Shown: piece after piece, positions 48,655 to 57,516 of the stretch
Layout: every line of letters begins with the position of its first letter
Numbering within the stretch: the stretch's first letter is position 1
From: CAWBLP01 sp963789495
GTDB lineage: Bacteria > Pseudomonadota > Alphaproteobacteria > Acetobacterales > Acetobacteraceae
Length of the DNA stretch: 64,000 nucleotides
Assembly: GCA_963789495.1 (NCBI GenBank)
Contig: CAWBLP010000022.1
Location: forward strand, 62,001-126,000
Reading direction: 5' to 3'
Translations under genes and position numbers: made by a program
Notes under the pieces: generated by a model
What the model saw: the letters and a program-made list of their open reading frames with translations, nothing else
Database searches by the model: none
Told to the model about the DNA's origin: nothing

Positions 48655-49284
48655 ATGGCACCGCCGCGCCCCAAGACAGCGACCTATCCCGCCCCACCCG
48701 ATGATCTGTGCCTGCGCTTCGCCAATACGCGGTCCTGGCGCGGCACCCCGGAGCCAAGCGAGACGCTGCAGGTTGGCGTGGACGTGCTGCGCTGGGCCGA
48801 ACGCGAATGTGGCCTGCCACCAGAGCTGGCGGGTCGTCTCGGCCGAACGCTGCGGCGCGAGGCCGCGAGCGGGGCCGCGTTCACCGCGGCTATCCAGTTG
48901 CGCGAGGCGATCTTTCGCCTGTTCGTCGCAACCGCCGCGGGCAAGCCGCCGACCCCGGCGGATCTGGACGCGCTGAATGCGGCGTTGGCTGCGGCGCCGC
49001 GGCGCGCGCATCTGGCGGTGGCCGGATCCCATCCCGGCTGGACGGTACAAGAGCCGGCTCCGTCGCTCACCGCTTTACTGGCGCCGGTGCTGTGGTCCGC
49101 CGGGGACCTGCTGCTGGGGCCGCGCGCGGGCCGGGTGCGGCAATGCGCCAATCCGGCCTGCCAGTGGCTGTTCCTGGATGACAGCAAGAGCGGCAATCGC
49201 CGCTGGTGCTCGATGACGTCCTGCGGCAACCGCGCCAAGGCGCATCGCCATTACCTCAGGCAGAAACAGGCGCAGGAGGCCTGA
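48655..49284 (+). CDS. CGNR zinc-finger transcriptional regulator (ABATE domain)
   Basis: 209 residues. An N-terminal ABATE domain (DDLCLRFANTRSWRGTPEPS, then LREAIFRLF) presumably senses a small ligand. The C-terminal CGNR zinc finger RQCANPACQWLFLDDSKSGN, followed by RRWCSMTSCGNRAKAHRH, gives the four zinc cysteines and the name-giving CGNR DNA-binding helix. Proteins with this layout act as transcription regulators. Divergent orientation to the VOC gene and the palindromes between suggest autoregulation and control of that gene. Confidence 0.9.
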   Translation: MAPPRPKTATYPAPPDDLCLRFANTRSWRGTPEPSETLQVGVDVLRWAERECGLPPELAGRLGRTLRREAASGAAFTAAIQLREAIFRLFVATAAGKPPTPADLDALNAALAAAPRRAHLAVAGSHPGWTVQEPAPSLTALLAPVLWSAGDLLLGPRAGRVRQCANPACQWLFLDDSKSGNRRWCSMTSCGNRAKAHRHYLRQKQAQEA

Positions 49285-49309
49285 TAACGCGCCGCTGATC
49301 GGAGTTGGT

Positions 49310-49368
49310 GGTGGAACGCAGGCAAGCGTCGGGGGCGTTGCACCAATCCCTTGCTGCACGCCGCCCCA
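49310..49368. repeat. Partial copy of the dispersed GC-rich repeat
   Basis: GTGGAACGCAGGCAAGCGTC, then GGGGGCGTTGCACC and TTGCTGCACGCCGCCC, repeats the outer module seen at 17402, 54401 and 55926 but lacks the internal hairpins. It lies between the convergent ends of the CGNR regulator and mutL. Confidence 0.55.
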
Positions 49369-49374
49369 GGCTGC

Positions 49375-51123
49375 CTATCGCCGGCCGAACAGCGATTCGA
49401 TCTCCGCCTTCGACAGTCGCAGGAACGTCGGCCGGCCATGACTGCAAGTGGCGGCGCGCGGCGTCGCTTCCATCCGCCGGAGCAAGGCGTCCATTTCGGC
49501 GCCGTTCAACCGCCGTCCGGCACGGATCGAGCCATGGCAGGCCATGCGCGCGATCACCGCATCGAGCCGCGCCTCCAACGCCGTGGTTTCCTCCATCTCC
49601 GCGAGTTCGTCCGCCAGATCGCGCAACAGCGGCGCGGGGTCCGGCGCCCCCAGCGCCGCGGGCAGCGCGCGCACCAGAACCGCGCCGGCGCCGAACGCCT
49701 CGATCTCCAGCCCAAGCCGGGCGAGGTCCGGCAGGCGGGACAGCAGGTGGGCCGCATCGGCAGACGGCAGGTCCACCACCGCCGGCAGCAGCAGCGGTTG
49801 CGAGCGCACGCCACCCTCCAGCATCTGGTCGCGGATTGCCTCGTGGGTCAGGCGCTCGTGCGCCGCATGCTGATCCACCAGCACGAGCGCGCCGTCGGCG
49901 GCGACCGCGATGACATAGGTGTCGAGCACCTGGGCCACCGGCGCGCCGAGCGGATGGTCCTGCCGCGCTTGCGGCAGCGGGTCGGACAGGACGCGGGCGG
50001 CGGGACCGGACTGGAAGTCGAGCCGCGCCTCGGCCATGCCTGGCAGCGGCAGCGCACGAATGCCGGCCTGCGGCGGACGGGAATAGGCCAGATGCAGCGC
50101 CGGTCGCGGCGTAACGGGCGGCGCGGGCATGTCGACCCCGGCGCCGCCGGCGAGGGCGCGCGACAGACTTCCGATCAGCAGGGCGCGCACCGCGTTGGCG
50201 TCGCGGAAGCGCAGTTCCGCCTTGGCCGGGTGCACATTGACGTCCAGCTCCTCGGCCGGCAGCGCCAGGTACAGCGCCACCACCGGATAGCGGCCGGCGG
50301 CGATGACGTCGCGATAGGCGACCCGCACCGCCGCCTTCAGCATCGGGTCGACCACCGGCCTGCCGTTCACCGTCAACGCCTGCGCGGCGCTGGTGGCGCG
50401 CGTGACGCTGGGGGCACAGGCGAAACCGCTGAGTTGCAGCGCGCCGCGTTCGCCGGTGACCGGCACGAGGGCGGCGGCGGCTTCTGCGCCCAGCAGCGCG
50501 GCCACGCGATCGGCGTGGGTCTGTGACGGCAGGTCGAACAGGGTGCGGCCGTCCGATTCCAGGCGGAACGCCACCTGGGGTGCGGCCATCGCGAGCCGGC
50601 GCACCGCGGCCTCCGCGTAATCCGCCTCGGTGCGCGGCTGCTTGAGGAATTTCCGCCGCGCCGGGGTGGCGAAGAACAGGTCGCGCACCACCACGCGGGT
50701 GCCGGACGGGCCGGCGGCGGGGCTGACGGCGGAGACCTGGCCGCCTTCCACGGTGATGGTGCCGGCATGGTCGGCGTGTCGCGGGCGCGAGGTGATGGCG
50801 AGCCGCGCCGCGGCGCCGATCGAAGGCAGCGCCTCGCCACGGAAACCCAGCGTGCCGATCGCGACCAGGTTGTCGTCGGTCAGCTTCGAGGTGGCGTGGC
50901 GAAGCACCGCGAGGCCGAGTTCCTCAGCCGCCATGCCGGCGCCGTCGTCGGTCACCTCGATGCGGTCGATGCCGCCCTGGTCGAGCGCCACGACAATGCG
51001 GCCGGCGCCGGCGTCGAGCGCATTCTCCACCAGCTCCTTCACCGCGGCGGCAGGGCGTTCGATCACCTCGCCGGCAGCGATGCGGTTGACCGTAAGGGTG
51101 GGGAGGATGCGGATGGAGGGCAC
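49375..51123 (-). CDS. mutL: DNA mismatch repair protein MutL
   Basis: 582 residues. The GHKL ATPase domain has VNRIAAGEVIERPAAAVKEL, ENALDAGAGRIVV, DDGAGMAAEE and GFRGEALPSI. The C-terminal dimerisation domain keeps the endonuclease motif LVDQHAAHERLTHEAI, which fits DQHA(X)2E(X)4E, and the CSHGRP block, so it is predicted to nick DNA and act without MutH. GTG 51123 (PSIRILPTLTVNR) is chosen because homology starts there; an ATG 11 codons upstream lacks a ribosome site. Confidence 0.93.
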   Translation of the reverse strand: MPSIRILPTLTVNRIAAGEVIERPAAAVKELVENALDAGAGRIVVALDQGGIDRIEVTDDGAGMAAEELGLAVLRHATSKLTDDNLVAIGTLGFRGEALPSIGAAARLAITSRPRHADHAGTITVEGGQVSAVSPAAGPSGTRVVVRDLFFATPARRKFLKQPRTEADYAEAAVRRLAMAAPQVAFRLESDGRTLFDLPSQTHADRVAALLGAEAAAALVPVTGERGALQLSGFACAPSVTRATSAAQALTVNGRPVVDPMLKAAVRVAYRDVIAAGRYPVVALYLALPAEELDVNVHPAKAELRFRDANAVRALLIGSLSRALAGGAGVDMPAPPVTPRPALHLAYSRPPQAGIRALPLPGMAEARLDFQSGPAARVLSDPLPQARQDHPLGAPVAQVLDTYVIAVAADGALVLVDQHAAHERLTHEAIRDQMLEGGVRSQPLLLPAVVDLPSADAAHLLSRLPDLARLGLEIEAFGAGAVLVRALPAALGAPDPAPLLRDLADELAEMEETTALEARLDAVIARMACHGSIRAGRRLNGAEMDALLRRMEATPRAATCSHGRPTFLRLSKAEIESLFGRR

Positions 51124-51599
51124 AGCGGCGCCTGTCGAGTTGCGGGATGAGACCATAGCGCGATGCTGGGGTCGACGACCAGCACGGGGCTGCGACCGGT
51201 GCGGGCTGCGGGCAGCGGGACGGGCGGAGAGGAAGATTTTACCACGGAGCAAGCCGGAGAACCGCGGAGCGCCACGGAGGGGTTCCGGGTGGCGGCGCCG
51301 GCTGGGTCATGACCGCGAGCAGCATGTCGTCGAACTGCGCGGCGACCTGGAGGCCGGATCGCCTGCCCGATGAAGGCGCCGGCCACCGCGGAGCAGGGCC
51401 GCACGAGCGGAGACGTGACTTGATTGGTTCACAGCCAGACCATTTGCTCGCGCGAACGGTGCCGGCGGTTCCCTCCCTTGCGCCGATTTCGCCCGATCCT
51501 CGGCGCGGAACAGCGCAGGGGTGGAGGATCGGCCGTCCGCCGCCGATTCCGGCAAGATCAGGCGCGATCTCCGCGCTCCCCCGGACATGGCGCGCATCG

Positions 51600-51753
51600 G
51601 CAATCCAGCGCCAGCAGCGCGGCATTCCGCACCATCCGCAGGCGCAGTCCGCACCTTGATCATAGGCAGTCCGCACCATGGCTACGTGCTGTCCGCACAT
51701 CGATCATGTGCAGTCCGCGCCAAGGCCACGTGCATTCCGCACTTGCAAAACTG
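51600..51753. repeat. Tandem array with exact 22-bp period (seven units)
   Basis: Seven consecutive 22-bp units begin at 51600, 51622, 51644, 51666, 51688, 51710 and 51732. Each opens with a version of GCAGTCCGCAC (GCATTCCGCAC, GCTGTCCGCAC, GCAGTCCGCGC), the first being most diverged. The second half alternates: TTGATCATAG and ATCGATCATGT in units 3 and 5, ATGGCTACGT and AAGGCCACGT in units 4 and 6, giving a 44-bp higher-order repeat. 22 is not a multiple of 3, so it is noncoding. It ends about 130 bp before the fusA start. Confidence 0.75.
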
Positions 51754-51885
51754 CCGCCGGTATCGCATCTCAGCGGCGGAAATAGCCGGCCGCCGTTCGG
51801 CCGGATCAGCTATGGGCGCGCGCGGGGACCGATCCCCCGGATCCGAACAGGATCACGCGCCCCATTGTCGCATTGGAGGTTGACC

Positions 51886-53973
51886 GTGCCAGCCACGCCG
51901 CTCGAGACGATTCGCAATATCGGCATCACCGCGCATATCGATGCGGGGAAGACCACGACGACCGAGCGCATCCTCTATTACACAGGCGTGTCGCACAAGA
52001 TCGGCGAAGTGCACGACGGCAACACCACCACCGACTACATGGAGCAGGAGCGTGAGCGCGGCATTACCATCACCTCCGCCGCGGTGACCTGTGAGTGGAA
52101 AGACCACCACATCAACATCATCGACACCCCCGGCCATATCGACTTCAACATCGAGGTGAACCGCAGCCTGCGCGTGCTGGACGGCGCGGTGTTCATCATC
52201 GAGGGCGTGGCCGGCGTGCAGCCGCAGTCGGAGACCAACTGGCGCCTGGCGGACCGCTACAACGTGCCGCGCATCATCTTCATCAACAAGCTGGACCGCA
52301 CCGGCGCCGACTTCTTCCGCGCCTTCGCGACCTTGAAGGAGAAGCTGGACATCGTCGCGCTGCCGCTGCAGCTGCCGATCGGCATCGAGGACAAGTTCCT
52401 GGGCGTGGTCGACCTGGTGGAGATGAAGTCGATCATCTGGGAAGGCGGCGAGCTGGGCGCGAAGTTCCACGACGAGCCGATCCCGGCCGATCTGGCGGAG
52501 CAGGCGAAGGAATACCGCCAGCTGCTGCTGGACACCGCGCTGTCGGTCGACGACGCGGCGATGGAAGAATATTTCGATAAGGGCGATGTCGAGGTCGCAA
52601 CCCTGAAGCGCTGCATCAAGGCGGGCACCATCTCCGGCGCCTTCCGCCCGGTGCTGTGCGGCACGGCGTTCAAGAACAAGGGCGTGCAGCCGCTGCTGGA
52701 CGCGGTCGTCGATTATCTGCCGAGCCCGCTGGATGTGCCCGGCATCAGCATCGCCGCCGGCGAGGGCGAGGAGGATGGCGAGCACAGCGACCGCCGCCGC
52801 ATCAAGGCCGACCCGGATGCGCCGTTCGCCGGCCTGGCGTTCAAGATCATCAACGACAAATACGGCACGCTGACCTTCGTGCGGGTCTATGCCGGCACGC
52901 TGAAATCCGGCGACATGGTGATGAACACCACCAAGGGTCATCGCGAGCGCATCGGCCGGATGTTCCAGATGCACGCCGACAAGCGCGCCGAGATCAAGGA
53001 CGTGCATGCCGGCGACATTGCCGCCTTCGTAGGCCTGAAGGACACCGGCACCGGCGACACGCTGGCCTCGCAGGCGGACCCGGTGGTGCTGGAGCGGATG
53101 GCCTTCCCGGTGCCGGTGATCGACATCTCGGTGGAGCCGCGCACCAAGGAAGCGGTCGAGAAGATGACCATCGGCCTGCAGAAGCTGGCCTCGGAGGACC
53201 CGTCGCTGCGGCTGAAGACCGACCAGGAGACCGGCCAGACCATCCTGTCCGGCATGGGCGAGCTGCATCTGGAGATCATCATCGACCGGCTGCGCCGCGA
53301 GTATGGCGTGGACGCCAATATCGGCGCGCCGCAGGTGGCCTATCGCGAGACCATCACCAAGCCGCACACCGAGACCTATACCCACAAGAAGCAGACCGGC
53401 GGGTCCGGCCAGTACGCCGAGGTGAAGATCATCTTCGAGCCGCAGGAGCGCAACGGCGGCGTGCTGTTCGAGAACAAGGTGGTCGGCGGCACGGTGCCAC
53501 GGGAATATATCCCGGCGGTGGAAAAGGGCATCCGGGTGCAGGCCGATACCGGCGTGCTGGCCGGCTTCCCGACGGTGGACTTCAAATACACGCTGATCGA
53601 CGGCAAGTACCACGATGTGGACTCCTCGGCGCTGGCGTTCGAAATCGCCGCCAAGGCCTGCTTCCGCGACGGCATGAAGAAGGCCGGCCCGATCATCCTG
53701 GAGCCGATCATGGACGTGGAGGTGACCACGCCGCAGGATCACGTGGGCGACGTGGTTGGCGACCTGAACCGCCGCCGCGGCATGATCCAGAACCAGGAGA
53801 GCTCCGGCTCCACCGTGATCGTCCGGGCGCATGTTCCCCTTAAGGAAATGTTCGGATATATCTCGGACCTTCGCAGCATGACCAAGGGGCGCGCGTCCTT
53901 CACCATGCAGTTCCACCACTACGACCCCGTGCCGCGGAATATCGCGGACGAGATCATGACCAAGAGCGCATGA
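51886..53973 (+). CDS. fusA: Elongation factor G
   Basis: 695 residues, the standard EF-G length; the GTPase moves tRNA and mRNA on the ribosome. GTPase boxes: ITAHIDAGKTTTTERIL (G1), RGITITSAAV (G2), DTPGHIDFNIEV (G3), NKLDRTGADF (G4), CGTAFKNKGVQ (G5). Domain IV loop PHTETYTHKKQTGGSGQYAE and the C-terminal RSMTKGRASFTMQFHHYDPV follow. GTG 51886 is selected because GGAGGT lies five bases upstream and homology starts with it. It stands alone, not in a str operon, so it may be an additional or relocated copy. Confidence 0.96.
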   Translation: MPATPLETIRNIGITAHIDAGKTTTTERILYYTGVSHKIGEVHDGNTTTDYMEQERERGITITSAAVTCEWKDHHINIIDTPGHIDFNIEVNRSLRVLDGAVFIIEGVAGVQPQSETNWRLADRYNVPRIIFINKLDRTGADFFRAFATLKEKLDIVALPLQLPIGIEDKFLGVVDLVEMKSIIWEGGELGAKFHDEPIPADLAEQAKEYRQLLLDTALSVDDAAMEEYFDKGDVEVATLKRCIKAGTISGAFRPVLCGTAFKNKGVQPLLDAVVDYLPSPLDVPGISIAAGEGEEDGEHSDRRRIKADPDAPFAGLAFKIINDKYGTLTFVRVYAGTLKSGDMVMNTTKGHRERIGRMFQMHADKRAEIKDVHAGDIAAFVGLKDTGTGDTLASQADPVVLERMAFPVPVIDISVEPRTKEAVEKMTIGLQKLASEDPSLRLKTDQETGQTILSGMGELHLEIIIDRLRREYGVDANIGAPQVAYRETITKPHTETYTHKKQTGGSGQYAEVKIIFEPQERNGGVLFENKVVGGTVPREYIPAVEKGIRVQADTGVLAGFPTVDFKYTLIDGKYHDVDSSALAFEIAAKACFRDGMKKAGPIILEPIMDVEVTTPQDHVGDVVGDLNRRRGMIQNQESSGSTVIVRAHVPLKEMFGYISDLRSMTKGRASFTMQFHHYDPVPRNIADEIMTKSA

Positions 53974-54064
53974 GGCGAGCCGGCCGGAACGCCGCGAGCG
54001 GATCGGGGACGACCCGGTTGCCCGCGCGGTCCGCTGAGGATCCAACGTGACGGAGGCAGATTAG

Positions 54065-54385
54065 ATGCAGCCCCGCCTCCGATGGACGCGGGGCCGGCAG
54101 GAGCAGGGTGTCGGGGTTTCCGACCGCACCCTGGAGTGGATCGGATGCGACGACGCGGGCGAAGCTATCGCCCGCGTCGTTCGCGTTTTGGGGCCGGTCT
54201 GCACGGCGTGGCGACGGTTTGAGGCGGTGGCACTGGACCCGGAAGCCCGGGTGGTGGAACTGCGGCCGCGCGAGCCACCGGACGGTGCCGGCTGGCTGGC
54301 CTGCGTCGGCGGCCAGGTGGTCGGCCGGGCGGCCGTGCCGATGGAGGCCGTGCGGGTGGTCGAGGCCGCGCTGAACGGGGACTGA
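54065..54385 (+). CDS. Small hypothetical protein
   Basis: 106 residues, not recognised. The start is supported by GGAGG eight bases upstream of ATG 54065. Composition is that of a small soluble protein with an alternating beta pattern (EAVALDPEARVVELRP, GWLACVGGQVVGRAAVPMEA). It sits 91 bp after fusA on the same strand, possibly read through from it, and ends just before a dispersed hairpin repeat. Confidence 0.5.
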   Translation: MQPRLRWTRGRQEQGVGVSDRTLEWIGCDDAGEAIARVVRVLGPVCTAWRRFEAVALDPEARVVELRPREPPDGAGWLACVGGQVVGRAAVPMEAVRVVEAALNGD

Positions 54386-54400
54386 GCCACGCCAGCGGGT

Positions 54401-54475
54401 TTGTGGTGGGTCGCAGGAAGGCATCGGGGGCAACGCCCCGACGCTTGCTGCGTGCCCACCACAAACCCGCTGCGT
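54401..54475. repeat. Short palindromic copy of the dispersed GC-rich repeat
   Basis: The copy is folded on itself: GGGTTTGTGGTGGG at the left pairs with CCCACCACAAACCC at the right, with GGGGGCAACGCCCCGACGCT between. Words are shared with the repeats at 3332 and 55926. Lying between convergent genes, it could end transcription in both directions. Confidence 0.7.
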
Positions 54476-54499
54476 AGCCCAGCCTGCGGATCTCGCCCG

Positions 54500-55693
54500 T
54501 TACCCGGACGCGACCTCCGTCAGCACGCCATCCAGCATGTCGAGCATGCGGTCGATCTCCTCATCGGTCACCGTCAGCGCGGGCATGAAGCGCAGCGCAT
54601 CCGGCCGTGGCGCGTTGATCAGCAGGCCGCGCGCGAGTGCCCGGTCCGCCACCGCCGCGGCCACGTCCCGCTGCAGGTCCAGCGCCAGCAGCAGGCCCTT
54701 GCCGCGCACCGCGCCGCCGCCATGCCGGCCCGACAGCGCCTGCAGCCCCCGGGTCAACCGGGCACCGGCCTCGGTCACCCGCGCCAGGAACCCCGGTGCG
54801 GTGATTGTATCGAGCACCGCGCAACCGACCGCGGCCATCAGAGGATTGCCGCAGAAGGTTCCGCCCTGGTCGCCATAGGCGAAGCAGCAGACATCGCGAT
54901 GCGCCACCAGCGCCGCCAGCGGCACGCCGCCGCCCAGGCCCTTCGCGAGCGTCATGATGTCGGGGGTTATGCCGGCATGCTCGCAGCCGAACACCCGCCC
55001 GGTGCGGCCGATGCCGGTCTGGATCTCGTCCAGGATCAGCAGCAGGCCGCGTTCGGTGGTCAGCGCACGCAGGCCGCGCAGGAAGGCGTCGCTGGCCTCG
55101 AACACGCCGGCCTCGCCCTGGATCGGCTCCAGCATCACCGCGACCGTGCACGGCGTGATGGCCGCCTCGACCGCCGCCAGGTCGTTCAGCGGCAGCTTCA
55201 CGAAGCCGGACACTTTCGGTTCATACAGCGGTTCCCATTGCGGCTTGCCGGATGCCGACATGGTGGCCAGCGTGCGCCCGTGAAATCCGTGATCCATGGT
55301 GATGATCTCGTAGGCGCCGCCGCGATGCAGCGCGCCCCATTTGCGGGCGAGTTTGATCGCGCCTTCATTGGCTTCGGCGCCGCTATTGGCGAGGAACACC
55401 TGGTGCAGTCCACTGAGCTGCGCCAGCAGGTCCGACAGCCGGATCATCTGGTCGTTGTAGTAGGCCGGGCTGCAATTGATCAGCCGCTCCGCCTGGCGCA
55501 GCAGCGCGTGGACGATCGGCGTCGGCGAATGGCCGAGGCAGTTCACCGCCCAGCCCTGCACGAAATCCAGGTAGAGCCGGCCCTGATCGTCGGTCAACCA
55601 CGAACCTTGGCCGGCCACGAAGGTCACCTTCGGTCGGGCGGCGATATCCATCACTGCGGCGAGGGGCGAGGTGTCGGCGAGGGCAGTGGTCAT
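54500..55693 (-). CDS. argD: Class III aminotransferase, acetylornithine aminotransferase type
   Basis: 397 residues, the usual ArgD length, a PLP enzyme that transaminates N-acetylglutamate semialdehyde to N-acetylornithine in arginine synthesis. LANSGAEANEGAIKLARKWG binds the phosphate, LILDEIQTGIGRTG holds Asp222 that contacts the pyridine nitrogen, and Lys251 in LAKGLGGGVPLAAL forms the Schiff base. ATG 55693 has AGGAGC upstream. Class III enzymes are hard to separate by sequence, so ornithine, GABA or succinylornithine specificity is possible. The Arg-codon-rich leader peptide and attenuator-like terminator upstream support an arginine role. Confidence 0.85.
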   Translation of the reverse strand: MTTALADTSPLAAVMDIAARPKVTFVAGQGSWLTDDQGRLYLDFVQGWAVNCLGHSPTPIVHALLRQAERLINCSPAYYNDQMIRLSDLLAQLSGLHQVFLANSGAEANEGAIKLARKWGALHRGGAYEIITMDHGFHGRTLATMSASGKPQWEPLYEPKVSGFVKLPLNDLAAVEAAITPCTVAVMLEPIQGEAGVFEASDAFLRGLRALTTERGLLLILDEIQTGIGRTGRVFGCEHAGITPDIMTLAKGLGGGVPLAALVAHRDVCCFAYGDQGGTFCGNPLMAAVGCAVLDTITAPGFLARVTEAGARLTRGLQALSGRHGGGAVRGKGLLLALDLQRDVAAAVADRALARGLLINAPRPDALRFMPALTVTDEEIDRMLDMLDGVLTEVASG

Positions 55694-55742
55694 GCTGTGC
55701 TCCTGTGGGCTGGTAAGACGGAGCGACAGCGGGACCGTTAAA

Positions 55743-55784
55743 AACACAAAACCCCCCGTCGCTGCCGACGGGGGGTTTTGTGTT
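55743..55784 (-). terminator. Intrinsic terminator in the argD leader (candidate attenuator)
   Basis: Read on the minus strand, arms AACACAAAACCCCCCGTC and GACGGGGGGTTTTGTGTT form a perfect 18-bp stem with a 6-base loop, followed by TTTTTAAC. It lies 49 bp before the argD ATG and 17 bases after the stop of the leader peptide. Within the leader RNA the segment GACGGGGG (55825-55832) can pair instead with CCCCCGTC of the 5' arm, giving an antiterminator. Confidence 0.82.
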
Positions 55785-55801
55785 CTAACTGCGAGCCCGC
55801 T

Positions 55802-55885
55802 TTACCGCGCGCGCAAACGCCCTGCCCCCGTCGTCATACGGCGACGTCGGCGGCTGACGCTGTTCAGGCGGGATGCGGACTGCAT
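55802..55885 (-). CDS. Arginine-rich leader peptide of argD (candidate)
   Basis: A 27-codon frame, ATG 55885 to TAA 55804-55802, containing five consecutive Arg codons (CGC CGA CGT CGC CGT at 55838-55852) in NSVSRRRRRMTTG and ending GRLRAR. No Shine-Dalgarno precedes the ATG, but a TTGACA hexamer begins exactly 35 bases upstream, so the message could start at the ATG and be leaderless. The control codons lie about 50 nt ahead of the terminator, the spacing of classical ribosome-mediated attenuators. A start five codons upstream (55900) cannot be excluded. Confidence 0.6.
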   Translation of the reverse strand: MQSASRLNSVSRRRRRMTTGAGRLRAR

Positions 55886-55891
55886 GACGGA

Positions 55892-55920
55892 CGCATGCAT
55901 TGTTGGCGCGGGACTGTCAA
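55892..55920 (-). promoter_or_regulatory. Candidate promoter for the argD leader
   Basis: On the minus strand a perfect TTGACA (-35 type) occupies 55920-55915. With 17-bp spacing the -10 position falls at 55897-55892, CATGCG, which is a poor match to TATAAT. This would place the transcript start at or near 55885, the ATG of the Arg-rich leader. The -35 is clear, the -10 is weak. Confidence 0.4.
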
Positions 55921-55925
55921 CCGCG

Positions 55926-56110
55926 CTTGTGGTGGAGTGCAGCAAGCCTCGGGGCGTTGCCCCGAACCCCACCAGGGGGCTTTGAGCCTGCCCCCTCCCC
56001 ACCCCAAACAGGATCGGTTCCAAGGGCCGGGCCCTTGGCGGGGATCCAAGGGGCAGCGCCCCTTGGGGTTCGGGGGCAATGCCCCGACGCCTGCTGCGCA
56101 CCACCGACGC
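55926..56110. repeat. Dispersed GC-rich hairpin repeat, near-complete copy
   Basis: It contains GGGGCGTTGCCCC, the CACCAGGGGG module, CCCTCCCCACCCCAAACAGG, GGTTCCAAGGGCC, AAGGGGCAGCGCCCCTT and GGGGCAATGCCCCGACGC, all seen in the copy at 3332-3602, but with the two halves in reversed order and orientation. Outer words GTGGTGGAGTGCAGCAAGC and GCTGCGCACCAC are partly complementary. It lies directly upstream of the argD leader promoter. Confidence 0.75.
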
Positions 56111-56117
56111 GACGGTG

Positions 56118-57385
56118 TCAATCGCCGCCGGCGAACGCGTCTCCCATGGCACCGGCGTCCGCGAGGAACCGGTTAGGAGCCTCGATCCACCGGCGGATCT
56201 TGTCAGACGCGCGCGCGCTTTCGGTCTCGATCTTCTCCTGGTCACGCCGGAACCGGACGCTCCGTTCGGCCTGCTGCAGCCGCATCATGTTGTAGAAGCG
56301 CAGCGGATCGCGCATGCGCTGCGGGTCGAGCACGGCGAAATCCGGACGGCCGAGCCTCTGCTTGATCAGTTCGGGCTGCCAGCCGCGACGCAACAGGTCG
56401 CTTGCCATCAGCATCGTGTGGAGGTTGATCTCGTCGGCCTCGACCAGTTGCCTGGCCCCCCGGAAGCGCGCCTCAAAGCGGCGCCATGAACCGGTGGCAA
56501 AGCCGAACAGACCGCCGGATTTCCACGCCAGCCAGAACAGGACGGCACCGGCCGCCAGCAGCAATCGCCAACGGTGGATCCGGAGCGCAGCGACACCGAC
56601 GCGGGCCGGGCCGGGCCATGCCGTTGCGCCGCCGCCGTCACCGGCACGACGGTCCGCTGGGGCTGCTCCCTCTGCACCACGTTCGGCGCCGCGCCATCGA
56701 TCGGCGCAGGCAGGAACGATGTGATGTCCTCGATCGGAATTCCGCTTGAGCTGGCGGCAGGTTTATCAGACCCGGCCGTGGTCCCTGCCCGCGCTGAGAC
56801 CGACGGCGCCTTGGTGGACGACATTGCCTCCAAATTCACCGGCGGATTGCTCAGATGGACCGAGCCGCCCGGCCGATCCTCCGCCGCCGGATGCGGTGCG
56901 GCGGCACCCGGCAGCGCATCCGGCGGCGGGCCTGCTGCGAAGTCATCGGCATCCGCCAAGGGGTGGATGGCGAGCGCCAATTTGGCCAACGCATCGGTGG
57001 CAAGCGGATCGCCGGCACGTGGCGCGGTGCCATTGGCGAGTTGCTGATTGACCGTCGCGCACGCCGATCCCGCGTCCGGCATAGTCGGACTCAACGGCAT
57101 GGCCTGGGCCGAACCGGCCATGCGGACGAGACCTGACCAGGCCTCGATCTGCTGAAGGCGAGACTGCCTGAGAAAGTTCACCGTCGAGCTTCCCCGCTTT
57201 CGTGCGCCGGCCTGCTGCGATGGACCGGCGCCGCCAAGCAAGGCGAGCGAGGAAGCCACTGCACATTGAAAACAGTCGGCATCGGTAGCAGGCCACAACG
57301 GGAGGTCGACCAACACCTGCCCCCGATTGCGCAACATCCAGCAGGCCGGTTGGTCAGCGAAACTAAGCCGGCTTCTCACGACCAC
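56118..57385 (-). pseudogene. Hypothetical single-pass membrane protein, frame shifted near 56575
   Basis: Two frames on the minus strand join into one plausible product. The upstream part (to about 57385, start uncertain) is a hydrophilic Pro/Ala/Ser-rich region, for example VNFLRQSRLQQIEAWSGLVR and PIEDITSFLPAPIDGAAPNV. The downstream part opens RWRLLLAAGAVLFWLAWKSG, a membrane helix, then EADEINLHTMLMASDLLRRG and FYNMMRLQQAERSVRFRRDQ. The shift corresponds to one missing or two extra bases near 56575. Before and after it, the alternative frames turn Arg/Pro-rich. No family is recognised. Confidence 0.45.
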
Positions 57386-57516
57386 GCACAGCGCTCGTCA
57401 AGCGTGATGGTATCATTGATATATCGAATCAAAATTCTCGGTCGGCACCCAAGATGGTTGCTAATCAGTTATAGACTCGGTATCCACCAATTATCCTCGC
57501 GTTGATGACATTGGAA

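Noticed and set aside
51600..51753. CRISPR-like array
   Set aside because: Units are 22 bp end to end, with no constant repeat of 24 or more bases, no unique spacers and no cas genes.
51424..51885. N-terminal extension of EF-G by 154 residues
   Set aside because: The frame is open upstream, but the sequence has no EF-G likeness, contains the out-of-phase 22-bp array, and a GGAGGT site precedes the GTG at 51886.
51853..54045. Minus-strand frame of 730 codons opposite fusA
   Set aside because: Antisense shadow of EF-G, with repetitive His/Asp/Val composition.
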